From NCBI GenBank assembly GCA_020631735.1, contig CM036199.1, forward strand, positions 14,662,834 through 14,726,833: a stretch of 64,000 nt of DNA, written 5' to 3'. Of the stretch, positions 1 to 11,270 are shown piece after piece. This stretch comes from Saccharum officinarum (taxonomy: Eukaryota; Streptophyta; Magnoliopsida; Poales; Poaceae). Positions within the stretch are counted from its first letter, which is position 1, and every line of letters starts with the position of its first letter. Both the position numbers and the translations under genes were made by a program. The notes below the pieces were generated by a model. It made no database searches. It was not told the DNA's origin and worked only from the letters and a program-made list of their open reading frames with translations.

Positions 1-716
1 TTCCTTTGGGTGTTTTCTGAATATCATTTCATCATTTTCTCAGACTGAACGAATGAAGAGAGTAGCAACGAGTGTCCATTTTTCACTGAAGAAGGCTAGT
101 CAAATGCTGAAACCTAGATGTGTGAAAGGACGTACCGCCATACCCGATAGCTTGTGATGTCTACTAATGGTTCTACTAATGCTGCTCTCTGAAGGTCAGT
201 TGCTGCTATCCATCACATGCTGTTGTCTCCATGATTCCATAGCTTGTGCTATAACCTAAAACCGGGCATTGCCAACTGCATGCAGCCTGCTTTCACGCTC
301 AAGTTTGCCAAAAGGTGCACTTACATATACATATTCAGTAAATTCCATTAATAACAAGTAGTACTTGCAGTATTGCAAACATGCAATTTTTATATTTATG
401 ATATGAATTTTCTTCATCTTACAGATCCTACAGATGCCTTTATATAAAGAACAGATACAAGGATACAAAAGAGGACAGCAACATCTGTAGGATAGATTCA
501 CTGCTTCTTTCTTTTTTATTCAGCCCATGTAACAGTTGTTGTGTGAAAGCCCACTGTAAAAGCCCTTATCCATTGAATTAACGGTCTGCAAGTGTTAGCG
601 TGTTTCGGAGCTTGGATCCGTTAGTTTATGCGGGCCCGTTATCCGTTTGTGGTGGTTAAGTGAGTTGATTCGTAGACCTGTTTGTACAGACAATAAAATG
701 CACAGACAACAGATCT

Positions 717-779
717 CACCCTTGGATGCAGATCCAAGGGTGGAGGACGTCGCCTGGGTTTTTACAAAAAATCCCAGGC
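717..779. repeat. Two adjacent perfect hairpins
   Basis: CACCCTTGGAT (717-727) pairs exactly with ATCCAAGGGTG (732-742) across a 4-nt loop. Nine bases further on GCCTGGG (752-758) pairs with CCCAGGC (773-779) around a T/A-rich loop. The structure is seen directly; its function is unknown. It may be the remnant of a foldback or Helitron-type terminus, but no terminal motif confirms that. Confidence 0.6.
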
Positions 780-954
780 AACTGGGATATAGCAATTCCC
801 TATATTTACAATGCGTTGAAAATACTTTAGGTGATAAATCGGAATCACTTTATAAAACTATCTAGCGGGTATACCGGATTCCGATTTGTAAGAATATATA
901 TTCCCCTTAATAGAAATAAAAATGTGCTTAAAAATTTTGATTTTTTTTGACAAA

Positions 955-1164
955 GAACAACTTAAAATTCATTCTAACTTATTGCACTAGAAAAAAATAA
1001 CTGAAAAATATCAAATAGAAGTAGGAAGCGATGGGAGGAGGAATCAATGTGAAACCAATGAACAACTTAAAATTCATTCTAACTTTTGCATTAGAAAAAA
1101 AATTAACTGAAAAATATCAAATAGAAGTAGGAAGTGACAGGAGGAGGATCGATGCGAAACCAAT
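955..1164. repeat. Two-copy direct tandem duplication, 105-bp period
   Basis: The segment starting gaacaacttaaaattcattc at 955 recurs at 1060, with a few substitutions and small indels between the copies. Both copies share the AT-rich core and the purine-rich tail with gaagtaggaag. It is non-coding in appearance and is probably a local slippage or repair duplication. Confidence 0.75.
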
Positions 1165-1906
1165 ATGTGGCCGTTTTGTGTGTGTACGTAAAAACCTTGA
1201 AACGTTTCTGTTTCCAATCACCGGCTGGAAGTACCTTTGGTGCCGATTCTTTATGTTCATATGAGAAACAAAATTGTTTCTCCTATATTTCAATAGAACT
1301 GGTGGTCAAAATCACATAGTAATTGGAAACAACGGTAAACTTGGGTCAAAGTTTTGGTTTTACCGGAGATACCAACTGTCGAACAGCATTTCGGCATGCA
1401 AAAAATGGGCCTTCACCAATCACCTTCATCACGGTGCGTGCAGGACCAGAGGGGAGTCGGAAGGCTTGTTCACGTCACGCGCATTGGGCTGCTACGTACG
1501 CGCACAGCCGCGTTTCCGCCGTTATTGCACCTCGCCGTGTGGCCGGTGGCGGTACCTGTCGTATGCTCGTAGCTTGCCACAGTCTACACACGCTACGGTG
1601 TTCGGTCAGTGTTGGGCTGTTGGTGTGCCCTTGCCGTCCGGATCCGGGCTGGCGGGCTTGCCGGCTGCAAGCTACATGCGTGAGTGCGTGACAACTCGTC
1701 AACTCCGACCTCCCACCGAGCACACCTAAAAAAAACCAGGCAGTGAGAAACCGAACCGTCCAGCTCCCTCTCGGCCTCGCACTGACCAGCTCATCCCAGC
1801 TGCTCGCCCTCAGCTCGGGCTCACCACCTTCCTACCGCCTCTCCCCAATCCAACCAGATTCGCCTCCCCTCACCTCACCCTTGATGCCACGCCCCTCCCA
1901 TGGCGC

Positions 1907-2006
1907 NNNNNNNNNNNNNNNNNNNNNNNNNNNNNNNNNNNNNNNNNNNNNNNNNNNNNNNNNNNNNNNNNNNNNNNNNNNNNNNNNNNNNNNNNNNNNN
2001 NNNNNN
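1907..2006. other. Assembly gap of 100 N
   Basis: Exactly 100 N, the conventional placeholder for a gap of unknown length. The left side is unrelated to any repeat copy in the window. The right side starts inside the Gypsy internal region, at the point matching about 29565 and 40024. The true distance and adjacency are therefore unknown. Confidence 0.98.
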
Positions 2007-2403
2007 GGTGTTGTCGAAAGAGGGGGTGGACGAAGAGGATGTGGTGGCAACAGCGATGCGGGCGCAGAGCGCGATAAGGCAAGGGTTGTCTGAGACAGAA
2101 GAATGCAGGAGCGCAAGGGAAATGGAGGGGAACGCAGACCCCTAGGCCTTGATTTTTATGCCAGGCGGAAGCCCAACAGCCGCCGCGAAAAGGTAGGAAT
2201 AGTTTCCCGCATTAATGCGCCCACCTAACCGTTTCTTACATCTCACAGAGTCGGGCACGTGGCCGTCCCACGTCGTAACCGTACGCCACGTCGCCCACTA
2301 CCGCGCCGATCTCGCCTCCCCCAAAAGACGCGCCCGGCTAACGGGCGGGGGAGGGATCGCGGACGGATATTCCAGATATCTGGGAAACGGCCCCGAGCCG
2401 GTA

Positions 2404-3860
2404 TAGCCTCGAGGGAGCGAAAGCTAGCCCTCGACCAGGGTTCGACAGCTGCCCTCGAGCAAAAGAGTTAGGGACGACCCAGGGTGCGCCCGTACATGGC
2501 CAAGGGCTCGAGCCACGCTCTCGAGGCACCCCAGGACGTATTCGAGGCCGAAGGAGGAGGTCGTGGTAGGAATCCCCCCGGGGGAGGCATCGAGCCCTCG
2601 AATCCTGTCGCAGGGAATCGAGATCCACACAACCACTCCTTAGCATCTTTGAGAGCGCCTCCGGGCCACTAGCTGACCCCTAACGAACGGGGCACGTGCT
2701 CTTACTCGAATTCCCCCGCTAGCAGCTCACCGGAGATCGTCGGAACTCGCGCCCGAACGAGGGTAGTACGGCGTTCTACACCCCTCCTCCTTTTTTCGAA
2801 AAGGAGCGTGAGGGTCGCACAAAAGACGGTCGGGACTCTGATCGACCTCGTGCACGCGAGGCTCGGGGGCTCGACCGCAGAAACCTAAGCCTCGAGGGAA
2901 TGAAAGCTGGCCCTCGACCAGGGTTCGATAGCTGCCCTCGAGCAACAGAGTTAGGGACGACCCAGGGTGCGCCCGTACATGGCCAAGGGCTCGAGCCATG
3001 CTCTCGAGGCACCCCAGGACGTATTCGAGGCCGAAGGAGAAGGTCGTCGTAGGAATCCCCCCAGGGGAGGCATCGAGCCCTTGAATCCTATCGCAGGGAA
3101 TCGAGATCCACACGATCACTCCTTAGCATCTTTGAGAGTGCCTCCGGGCCACTAGCCGACCCCTAACGAACAGGGCACGGGCTCTCACTCGAATTCCCCC
3201 GCTAGCAGCTCACCGGAGATCGTCAGAACTCGCGCCCAAACGAGGGTAGTAGGCGTTCTCCACCCCTCCTCCTTTTTTTGAAAGGGAGCGTGAGGGTCGC
3301 ACAAAAGACGGTCGGAACTCTGATCGACCTTGTGCGCGCGAGGCTTGGGGGCTCGACCGCAGAAACCTAAGCCTCGAGGGAGCGAAAGCTGGTCCTCGAC
3401 CAGGGTTCGACAGCTGTCCTCGAGCAATAGAGTTAGGGACGACTAAGGGTGCGCCCGTACATGGCCAAGGGCTCGAGCCACGCTCTCGAGGCACCCCAGG
3501 ACGTATTCGAGGCCGAAGGAGGAGGTCGTCGTAGGAATCCCCGCGGGGGAGGCATCGAGCCCTCGAATCCTGTCGCAGGGAATCGAGATCCACACGACCA
3601 CTCCTTGGCATCTTTGAGAGCGCCTCCGGGCCACTAGCTGACCCCTAACGAACGGGGCACGGGCTCTCACTCGAATTCCCCCGCTAGCAGCTCACCGGAG
3701 ATCGTCGGAACTCGCGCCCAATCGAGGGTAGTACGGCGTTCTCCACCCCTCCTCCTTTTTTCGAAAAGGAGCGTGAGGGTCGCACAAAAGACGGTCGGGA
3801 CTCTGATCGACCTCGTGCGCGCGAGGCTCGGGGGCTCGGCCGCAACGAATCATCCCCCAT
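2404..3860 (+). repeat. 3' tandem array of Gypsy copy A (3 units of about 482 bp)
   Basis: The marker atggccaagggctcgagcc occurs at 2496, 2979 and 3461, giving periods of 483 and 482 bp. Each unit is rich in CTCGA/CTCGAG words. Short frames of 62 codons recur in every unit but are repeat artefacts. Tandem repeats between the coding region and the 3' LTR are a known habit of Tat-lineage elements. Confidence 0.85.
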
Positions 3861-4031
3861 AAAACGAAAACAAGACCTCGGAGGAGTCCCAGCACTCCAC
3901 CGAGGCCTCGGGGGCTACACCCGGCGGGTGCGCTCGCGCGCCCCCACCGGAAAAAATCACGACGCTACGACTCCAGTTCGAACAAACCTCTGGGAGAGTG
4001 ATCACACACTCACCCAAAGGCTCGGGGCTAC

Positions 4032-5177
4032 TGTCGGTACCAAAAGTACGGGGGTACCCACACCCATCGCTAGTAAAAAACTAAAACGACTGAAACCGCA
4101 ATAAAAGGCAGCCCGCCTCGACCGCATCCTATCCGGTGTCCGCCTCGTACGAGGCCTGCTCGACGGGGCGCCTCGACCGCGCTCTGGCTCTGACTCGTAC
4201 GAGGCCCGCTCGACGGGGCGCCTCGACCGCGCCCCATCCCGTACGGCAAGCTACCTCGACGGCGCTCCGACCCGCGCGAAGCTCGTCCGCCCACTGGGAA
4301 AAACTCCAACTCGCGTGAGCCTGGGTCGAGCGCCTCGACTCCTTCTCTTTACCTACCCCAGGACAAAAGCCATAGCATTTAATGTGGTTACCTACTATCA
4401 CCTACCGGCATGGCTGCGACCAGGATCGACGTGGGAACAATGTCCGTGTCAGGTCTCACTGTTTTACCACTCATCCCATGATGGGAGGTGAAACCCGTCA
4501 CTATACCCACCTTACCGCGCACTGTTTACCATCGATCACCCTCGAGGGAGGATAAGACAAGGCCCGTTCTCCGCAATCTCGGGGATTCGGCCTTATCCAT
4601 CCGGTCTCGACCCGGCCTCGACCCAACCTCGACGCTCGGCACAGTTCAACGGCAAGGGAAGGACGGTATGGCACGGCGCTCCGGGTCATTTCACCGTCTC
4701 GTCTCCCACGATGCCATGGTGTCCAGGGATGGCCGGCCATTCCCAGGGCACGTCGCTACAGTCAACTCAACAGGAATCGACCAAACATCACCTCAAGGCT
4801 CCCCGTCGTCCTGGCCTCCTCTCGCCCTATAAAAGGGCAGGCCAGGGTTCTACGAGGAGGAGGAGAAAAATGAAGCACCCGACCGGACAACAACAGACAA
4901 CGAAGAAAAACGAGAGATCGATACCTCAAGCAACCACCCTTGTCCTTTTTTCCTCTCTTTGAGACTTGGGCTCGGCGCCCTCTCTCGCATGCTTGTAACC
5001 CCTACACGAGCACTTCGGTGTAAGGAAATACAAACTTCTTCCCCCCGCTGGACGTAGGGCCTTTTTTTACCCGAACCAGGATAAACCCCCGTGTGTTCTC
5101 CTTGCATCAACATCCAGGAAAGAGACACGCAGCATTTACTCGTTGGTTTAGGACCCCCTCGGGTTCGAACACCGACA
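4032..5177 (+). repeat. Gypsy 3' LTR, copy A
   Basis: It begins TGTCGGTACC and ends CACCGACA, so it has TG...CA ends inside a short inverted repeat (TGTCGGT / ACCGACA); length 1146 bp. It contains two roughly 54-bp repeats of a GTACGAGGCC-type unit near 4140-4230 and a TATA box at 4828. The near-identical LTR of copy B is at 31601-32748, a truncated one at 11271-11707, and a 3'-truncated one at 42055-43059. Confidence 0.9.
4828..4834 (+). promoter_or_regulatory. LTR TATA box
   Basis: TATAAAA lies inside a GC-rich U3-like stretch about 350 bp before the LTR end. The same motif is at 11354, 32399 and 42845 in the other LTR copies. The assignment is inferred from position and sequence only. Confidence 0.6.
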
Positions 5178-5660
5178 AAATCTATAACTAAGTTATACAT
5201 GATCCAATGAGTATGAAATTTTTACTACAATTCAAGCATACAATAATTAGACCACCATAAAATTTTTATCACAATTGGACTATAGAAACTGCAGTTATGA
5301 ATTATTTCAATTAATTACAGAAAAGAATATATCAAAATCTACAGAAAAACTTTATACTAAAGCATACCATATTGTATATTTATTGTGTAGATCTATTCAT
5401 GTAGAGTCCAACAAAATTAGATTTTCTATTTTATGATTTTTTTATGATTTACTATAATTTTTCAAAGATTCAACCGAAATAAATAAAAAAGAAAAAGACA
5501 AAACCACCCTCAAAACCGCTTATAATCGGGTTAAGAAAGTAAAACGCATGGTTTTAAATGAGAGAGGTAATTTGCTCGATTTTGATGTTCAGAAAGGAAA
5601 AGTGGACTTTCCCAAAAGTCCAGGAGAAAAAATGGACTTTTTCCGATCCAAAACGACGAA
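5178..5660. repeat. AT-rich dispersed repeat between the Gypsy LTR and FKBP
   Basis: The stretch begins aaatctataac right after the LTR and includes catacc/tgtgtagatct and gattcaaccgaaataaa words, then a gag(a)gaggtaatttg-type segment. A diverged relative occupies about 60049-60570, where part of it is present twice. The same flank recurs at 32749 after copy B's LTR and, shortened, at 43060. The transposon class is unknown because no termini were identified. It puts repeat-derived DNA within about 400 bp of the FKBP start codon. Confidence 0.65.
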
Positions 5661-6022
5661 CTTTGTAGAATGGCGAAACATTTCCCGTCCCAAACGGGCC
5701 TCAGTGTGCCAACCGGCCCAATTCAAAGTGGTCAGGCCATATGCCCATATCACGTATACTGGAGGGCCAAAGTGCAAAACAACACTCCATAGTCCATCCA
5801 TTCCCTTCCCTCCGCCGCCGCCCGGCGCTTAAACCCCAATTTTAGGGTTTTTCGCTGCGGCCCTGCGCTCCCTTGTCCGCTCGCCGCCTGACCGGCTCTT
5901 CCACAACCCTCTCGAATCTTCCACTGTTGCACATCCCCCACCCATATCAACCCTAGCCCCTACCCTGTCTCCTCACCGAGACGCCGCCGCGCGAAGCATT
6001 CATTCGCTCAGCCGCCGGAACC
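5661..6022 (+). promoter_or_regulatory. FKBP promoter and 5' leader with telo-box
   Basis: This is the proximal upstream region of the FKBP gene. A telo-box-like TTTTAGGGTTTTT sits at about 5840-5852, and GGGCC/GGCCC words lie at 5695-5770. Both kinds of motif are common upstream of plant genes for ribosome and chromatin functions. No canonical TATA box is evident. From about 5800 the sequence is a C-rich leader leading to the ATG at 6023. Assignment is by position and motif only. Confidence 0.5.
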
Positions 6023-9000
6023 ATGTCGTCGTTCTGGGGTAAGAATCGTTACGGGGCTACCGATGTTGCTGCCAATTTCCACTGTGCTTGCTCCTGTTTG
6101 TCTGACCGGACTATTGCGTGCTTCGCAGGTGTAGAAGTGAAGCCCGGGAAGCCGTACACCCTAACCCACGGCGACTTTATCGGCCGCCTGCGCCTCACCC
6201 AGGTCTGCTTCTCCTCAATGTCTCCTCTTACACTTAGATGGTCAACGGGTTTATTAGGTCTTCTCTTGGAGGCTTATAGTTGTAGCATATATCTAATGTT
6301 GCGGCAAATGTGATTTATTTATTTTTGGATTGGCAAATGGCAACGCAGGCGACGCTAGGGGTTGAGGTCGGTAAGGGGGAGAAGGGTACCGGCGTGAAGA
6401 GGTGTGTGCTACAGTGCAGTATCGAGAACAAAGATCCCGTTTTCCTTTGCGTCCTCATGCCGGAGCAGTCGGAGACATGCCACCTGGAGCTAGAGTTTGA
6501 GGAGGAAGTCACTTTCGCAGTGATTGGGACGAGGAGCATCCACCTCGCTGGATACTATATGACGTATCCTTTTGCTGTCTTAGCATCAGTTTATTATCTT
6601 TCTCTGTTGTAGATGATGTAGGAAGGCTTCAGATGATTATCTTTGTAGTAAATTGCTGCAGGATGTTCTTTGTTCTTGTGGGGACTCTGTTTTTCCTTAA
6701 ATATTTTTGTCAGTGATGTGTGTGGGGAAGATAGGAGTGACAGTGATTCTGGGAGCGATTCTCAAGGTTCGGATGAGGATGGTTTCTTGGAGGAGGACGA
6801 CGATGGTAACATGGTAATGATCCACCAGACAACGACAGGCTGTACACAAATTTTTATCCTCTTGCACAACTCATGTTAGTATCTACTGACAGGTTATGGG
6901 ATATTCAGACAGTGAAGATGATGATTCAGAATATGATTCAGAGTCTGATGATGATGAGATGGCATACAATCGGGGTAGGGGCAAAAGTTCAGGTAAGGCA
7001 TTACATATTGTTCCATTGCCCATTTGCCTTGTCATATGATCTGTGAAAGAATGCCCTTAGGAAATCTCTGTGAATGTTACTTATATTTTGCGATGCCTCC
7101 CTGATCATTATTCTGAACCATAGAACATGGTCTATCTCTAGTTATGTTTTTTTTTCCTTTCATAGAATCACTACCGTTGGTTAATGGAGGTGTGCTATTT
7201 TCCCTTTCTTTTAAGCCCTGCTGTTATTAATATAAGCTTATATAGGTTGAAAGTTACGAAGCAGAATAGTTGAATCACAGTCCACAGCTATGATATGAAC
7301 TGTTTGTGGGAATTATAATTTCATATGCCCTTGAATAATTGATGAAAATAAATGTAATATTGGTTAGGTTTGGTTAGGGGTGTGTAGCAAATAGCTTTAT
7401 GAGTAACTGATGAAAAATAAATGTATTATTGATTTGAAGTTTGTATATAAAACATATCAACAAAAGATGGCTGTTGTGAATTATTAATTGTCAGTGTGGA
7501 ACTTCTTGTGAAACTTCATTGGGCATTTCATGTGTCATGAACCTCCTTTTAATACACTAAAACGTTACAGGACTTATGCATGCTGTAGTTGCAGGACGTG
7601 TTAGTTATTCTATACCTTTTCACAAGTTCAGTTGGATTGAACACTTCTCATTGGCATTGAAATTATCTCATTCGCATTAAAAAATGCATTACCATGCATT
7701 CATTTAGATTGAATTGCACTTCTAGTTGGCATCGAAATTACCTCATAAAGTCATACACCTTAGGTGCCGGCCAACATATTTTTAATGGGTTTCCTTACCC
7801 TTAATAAATTTTGCAGTTGTTATTGAGGAAATTGAAGAGGATGACAAGGCTGCTGTTGCTGAAGTGCAGAAGGGATCGAAGAAGAAGCAAAGCCGTGAAA
7901 ACGGTGATGAGTCTCAACTTCAGCTTGCTGTAAGAAATCCACCTACTGAATCCTTGGAAAGTGAAGATGAAGATGGTTTTCCTGTATCATTTTCTGAATC
8001 AAAGAAGAGTTCTGAGAGTGTTTCAAACAAGAAAGGTGGAAAAGTCAAGGAGACTAGCACTGAAGACCGGAAAAGAAAAAGTGGAGCCACTAGCGATCGT
8101 GGTGACTCTTCAGGGTACATTTTTGCCCCAGGATATTTCTTAATTCATGGTATAGTAACATGCTTCATTATTTTGTAAATTTACTTGTGGTAATAGGGAG
8201 GTAAAGGCTGAAATTGATGGGGCATCATCAAAGAAAAAGAAAAAGGCCAAGGACAAAAGCACTGCTATGGACACTGGAAAAGTAAACAACGAAGAAAAGG
8301 AGATTAAGCAACACGATTCTCCGGCTGATCCTGTCAGTACAAAACAGAAGAAAAAGAAAAACAAGAACAAAAGTGCTTCTGAGGGTGATGCCAGTGAGCA
8401 ATCTGCTAAGAACAACAATATGTTGGTATCTTGAGATGTTGCCTTGTAGAAGCTTTTCACATAGGAATGTTATTCGCATGGCTTGTTATTGTTTGACATT
8501 GTTGCCTTTCATCTAATTTCAGTCATAAAGATAATGAGGAGGCACGTGCGCAAGAGGCTAGTAAAAAGAACAAGAAAAAGAAGGCAGATGACATAAACAG
8601 AAGTGAAAGTCAGGCAGCAACTGGACTTGCTGAGTCAGATAGCAAGGAGCCGCTCCAAACAAGAACGTTTGCCAATGGTATGATAATTCAGGAGGTAGAG
8701 ATGGGCAAACCTGATGGTAAAAAAGCCACCCGTGGGAAGAAGGTAAACAATTTTGCCATCTGAGGAGTTTCAAAGGGATGATCTCCTAAATACCCATTGC
8801 TATTCTAACGTTGACATGCTTTTTTCCATGACCTGCACATATTTTTTGCATGGCTATGATCAATTTTACTACATGAGGCTCTCCTATCTGATGTCCTTAA
8901 CAATGCTATTTTTTTTTCTTATTAGGTTTCTGTTAGATATATTGGCAAGCTAAAGAATGGCACTATTTTTGACTCCAACGTTGGTGGAAGACCTTTTGAG

Positions 9001-9439
9001 TTCAGACTAGGTAATTATTTCTTCTTGCTGATGTCTTGCTCTCTGCCATTACTCCAGCTTAGTACCGAGGGATGATTTTAATGATGCATTGCTTGCAGGT
9101 GTTGGGCAGGTTATCAGTGGCTGGGACGTTGGTGTCAATGGTATATACTATATATTTACCCTTCATCTTGTATTGAACACACAGTTATTGATCAGTGCAA
9201 ATTTCATGCTTTGTGCTTGTTAACAGGTATGAGGGTTGGGGACAAAAGGAGACTCACCATTCCACCTTCCATGGGGTAAAATGCCTTTGCATATTACTTT
9301 GTATCAGAAGCTGTTCGTTTCAATCTAGCCCTTTTGTGGATCCTGATTCTCCTTTTGCAGGTACGGGAGCAAAAGAGTGGGGCAGATACCACAGAACTCA
9401 ACTCTCATCTTCGATGTGGAGCTGGTGAACGTAAAATGA
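6023..9439 (+). CDS. FKBP53: FKBP53/FKBP43-like nuclear peptidyl-prolyl isomerase, 12 exons (copy A, intact)
   Basis: Splicing at GT-AG sites gives exons 6023-6038, 6129-6202, 6349-6563, 6714-6813, 6893-6992, 7817-8114, 8197-8421, 8523-8742, 8926-9010, 9099-9140, 9227-9275 and 9361-9439: 1503 nt, 500 residues plus stop, with no internal stop. Residues 1-100 are a nucleoplasmin-like domain opening [15 protein letters not shown]. Residues 105-165 are strongly acidic (Asp/Ser/Glu). Residues 165-390 are Lys-rich with several KKKK nuclear-localisation-type runs. The C-terminal FKBP domain keeps the usual pocket residues Tyr421, Phe431-Asp432, Phe442, Val449-Ile450, Trp453, Tyr476 and Phe492. The family combines a histone-chaperone domain with prolyl cis-trans isomerase activity and acts in the nucleus on chromatin, including rDNA in Arabidopsis. 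Start chosen because MSSFWG matches the family N-terminus. Copy C (43614) is nearly identical but frameshifted. FKBP43 and FKBP53 cannot be told apart here. Confidence 0.93.
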
Positions 9440-10102
9440 AGTGAGGACCAGATCACTTGAAGATCCATGAGAAACTGCGTCAGTTTCACAAATTTTGCAG
9501 CGCAGCATTTTGCCTGGGCAATGCTGTTTAATAGATATATAGGGACTTGTTATAAGTGGATTCATCTCTACCGTTATCGTACTTATGAACTGAGTTTCGA
9601 AAAAAGAACTTATTAACTGTTGCCACCCTGGATAATTCCTGGGTTGCAACCTTTTTCATCTAAACATTCTCCCAGAACTTAATTCGAATGGTTGAAATGG
9701 TTGGCTGCACGTGTATAACTTCGCGCCCGTCGCTGGAGTTTGTCACTTTCATTTTGGATTTTGTTTTCCACTATATTCTCGTCTAAGCCTTGCTTGTGTT
9801 CTGGCGAGGAAAAATTAAACATTTTTATGACTTGTTTGGCTTATTTAGGCGAGAAAAATGTTTGACATTTATATGACTTGTTTGGCTTGTGTTCAGGCGA
9901 GAAAAATATTTGACATTTTTTTTATAAAAAAAAATGAGACCGAAATTTTGCCTGGTTCTTGAGAGTTGAGATCAACCCAAACAAGCCTTGACGGCTAGCT
10001 GTTGGACGCCAGCCGTGGCTGCAAGCGGCGCGCCCGGCGCCCACGCAGCCACAGCCACGGCCCATCGCTTCCCGAGCGCCGAAATCGAAATCCAAACGCA
10101 CA
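9440..10102. other. FKBP 3' end and PPR upstream region with three short tandem units
   Basis: This holds the presumed FKBP 3' UTR. At about 9797-9925 there are three tandem units of roughly 47 bp built on ggcgagaaaaat...gacatt...gacttgtttggctt. The same block is present upstream of the copy C PPR gene (about 47385-47512). No gene is seen. The PPR leader starts after about 9960, where GC content rises sharply. Confidence 0.6.
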
Positions 10103-11270
10103 ATGCCTTCGCCGCCGCCGCATCCCACCGTGTGTGCTCTCCTCCCCTTCTCTCCCTCATCCGCCGGCCACCCTCGACACTCGGGCCTCCCCGCGCGCCG
10201 CCGCCTGTGTGTCCGCAGCTCTAGGCCCAGCCCGCCGGGTCTCCCCAAGCCCACTAGGCCGCCTCCGCCGCCACCGCGCCGCCTGCACGGGGCGGACCGC
10301 CGCCTCAGCGCCCTGATCCACCGGGGCGACCTCGACGCGGCGCTCCGCCTCGTGGGCTCCTCGCCGCGCCCGCCCGACGTTCCGCTCGCCAATCGGCTTG
10401 TCCGCGACCTCTGCCGGCGGGGCCGCCCCGCCGACGCCGCGCGCGTCGTCGAGGCGTGCGGGCCCGAGGCCACCGCCGCCACCTACGGCGCGCTGGTCGA
10501 CGGGTACTGCCGCGCGGGCCTGCTCGAGGACGCGCGCCGCGTCGTGGGCAGCATGCCCGCGCACGTGCAGGCCAGCAGCGCGTACGCCTACAACCCGCTC
10601 ATCCACGCGCTCTGCGAGCGCGGGCGGGTCGCGGACGCCCTCGGCGTGCTCGACGGCATGCTCTGCCGCGGCTGCTTGCCCGACGTGGTCACCTACAACA
10701 TCCTCCTCGAGGCGGCGTGCAAGGGGAGAGGATACCGGCAGGCCATGGAGCTCATCGACCTCATGCGCACAGAGGGGTGCGAGCCCAACGTCGTGACGTA
10801 CAATGTCATCATCGACGCTATGTGCAGAGAAGGTGATGTAGACCAGGCACGCGAGCTTCTGAACAGCTTGCCTTCTAGAGGTTGCAAGCCCAACACTGTC
10901 AACTACAACACTGTTTTGAAGGGTTTCTGTAGCATTGAGCGATGGGTGGATGCTGATGAGCTTCTAGACGAGATGGTTCGAGAGAATTGCCCACCAAACG
11001 AAGCAACAATCAATGTGATCGTCAATACCTTGTGTCGAAAAGGATTGCTCCAGAAGGTTACTCGGTATCTAGAGAAAATGTCAAAGCATGGATGCACGGC
11101 AAATGTTGTTACTTACAATGCTGTCATCAGTGGGATGTGTGAGCAAGGGCATGTGGATAGTGCCTTGGAGTTACTAAGCAACATGCAATCCTTTGGTTGT
11201 AAACCTGATATCGTCACCTACAACACTCTGCTAAAGGGTTTGTGCAGCGCTGATCGGTGGCAGGATGCTG
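10103..11270 (+). pseudogene. P-class PPR protein gene, copy A, cut off by Gypsy LTR sequence
   Basis: The frame starts with an Arg/Pro/Ser-rich, acid-poor N-terminus that looks like an organelle transit peptide (residues 1-60). Consecutive 35-residue PPR motifs follow, with signatures such as VTYNILLEAACK, VTYNVIIDAMCR and VTYNTLLKGLCS. PPR coding ends after codon 389 at 11270. The frame then runs into Gypsy LTR sequence for about 105 codons and stops at 11587, so about 205 C-terminal residues (compare 48857-49477) are replaced by LTR translation. The joint shares agg on both sides. No target duplication is visible and the rest of the PPR gene does not follow copy B's 3' LTR, so this is not a simple insertion. 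Intact PPR proteins of this class bind organellar RNA. The copy differs from copy C by Leu for Ala in one motif (10677). Confidence 0.85.

Larger units (their letters stand above)
1..1906. other. Left intergenic flank, no gene recognised
   Basis: No open frame here has a recognisable domain or a convincing codon pattern; the longest frames overlap one another on both strands. The stretch holds two strong hairpins (717-779) and a 105-bp direct duplication (955-1164). From about 1740 to the gap it becomes a pyrimidine-rich, CpG-bearing sequence like the 5' leader of a grass gene. It could be the start of a gene lost in the gap at 1907, but nothing proves it. Confidence 0.5.
2007..5177 (+). mobile_element. 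Gypsy (Tat-type) element copy A, 3' fragment
   Basis: This is the 3' part of the Gypsy element seen more fully at 11271-32748: the spacer upstream of the antisense gene, a three-unit tandem array, a purine-rich tract ending aaaggctcggggctac, and a complete 3' LTR. It matches 29565-32748 and 40024-43059 closely with scattered substitutions and small indels. The 5' part is missing because the gap precedes it. The sequence after the LTR is the same as after copy B's 3' LTR, so both copies descend from one insertion. Confidence 0.85.

Noticed and set aside
717..779. Hairpins as intrinsic terminators
   Set aside because: Intrinsic terminators of that type belong to bacterial or plastid genes, and no gene of that kind lies upstream.
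1274..1729. Possible 151-codon protein in the left flank
   Set aside because: Three overlapping frames on the plus strand and one on the minus strand are open at once; there is no domain or consistent codon use.
2484..3637. A conserved 62-codon frame recurring in every tandem unit (also at 30051, 31016, 40510, 40991)
   Set aside because: It repeats because the DNA unit repeats. The opposite strand is equally open, and the frame does not resemble a known protein.
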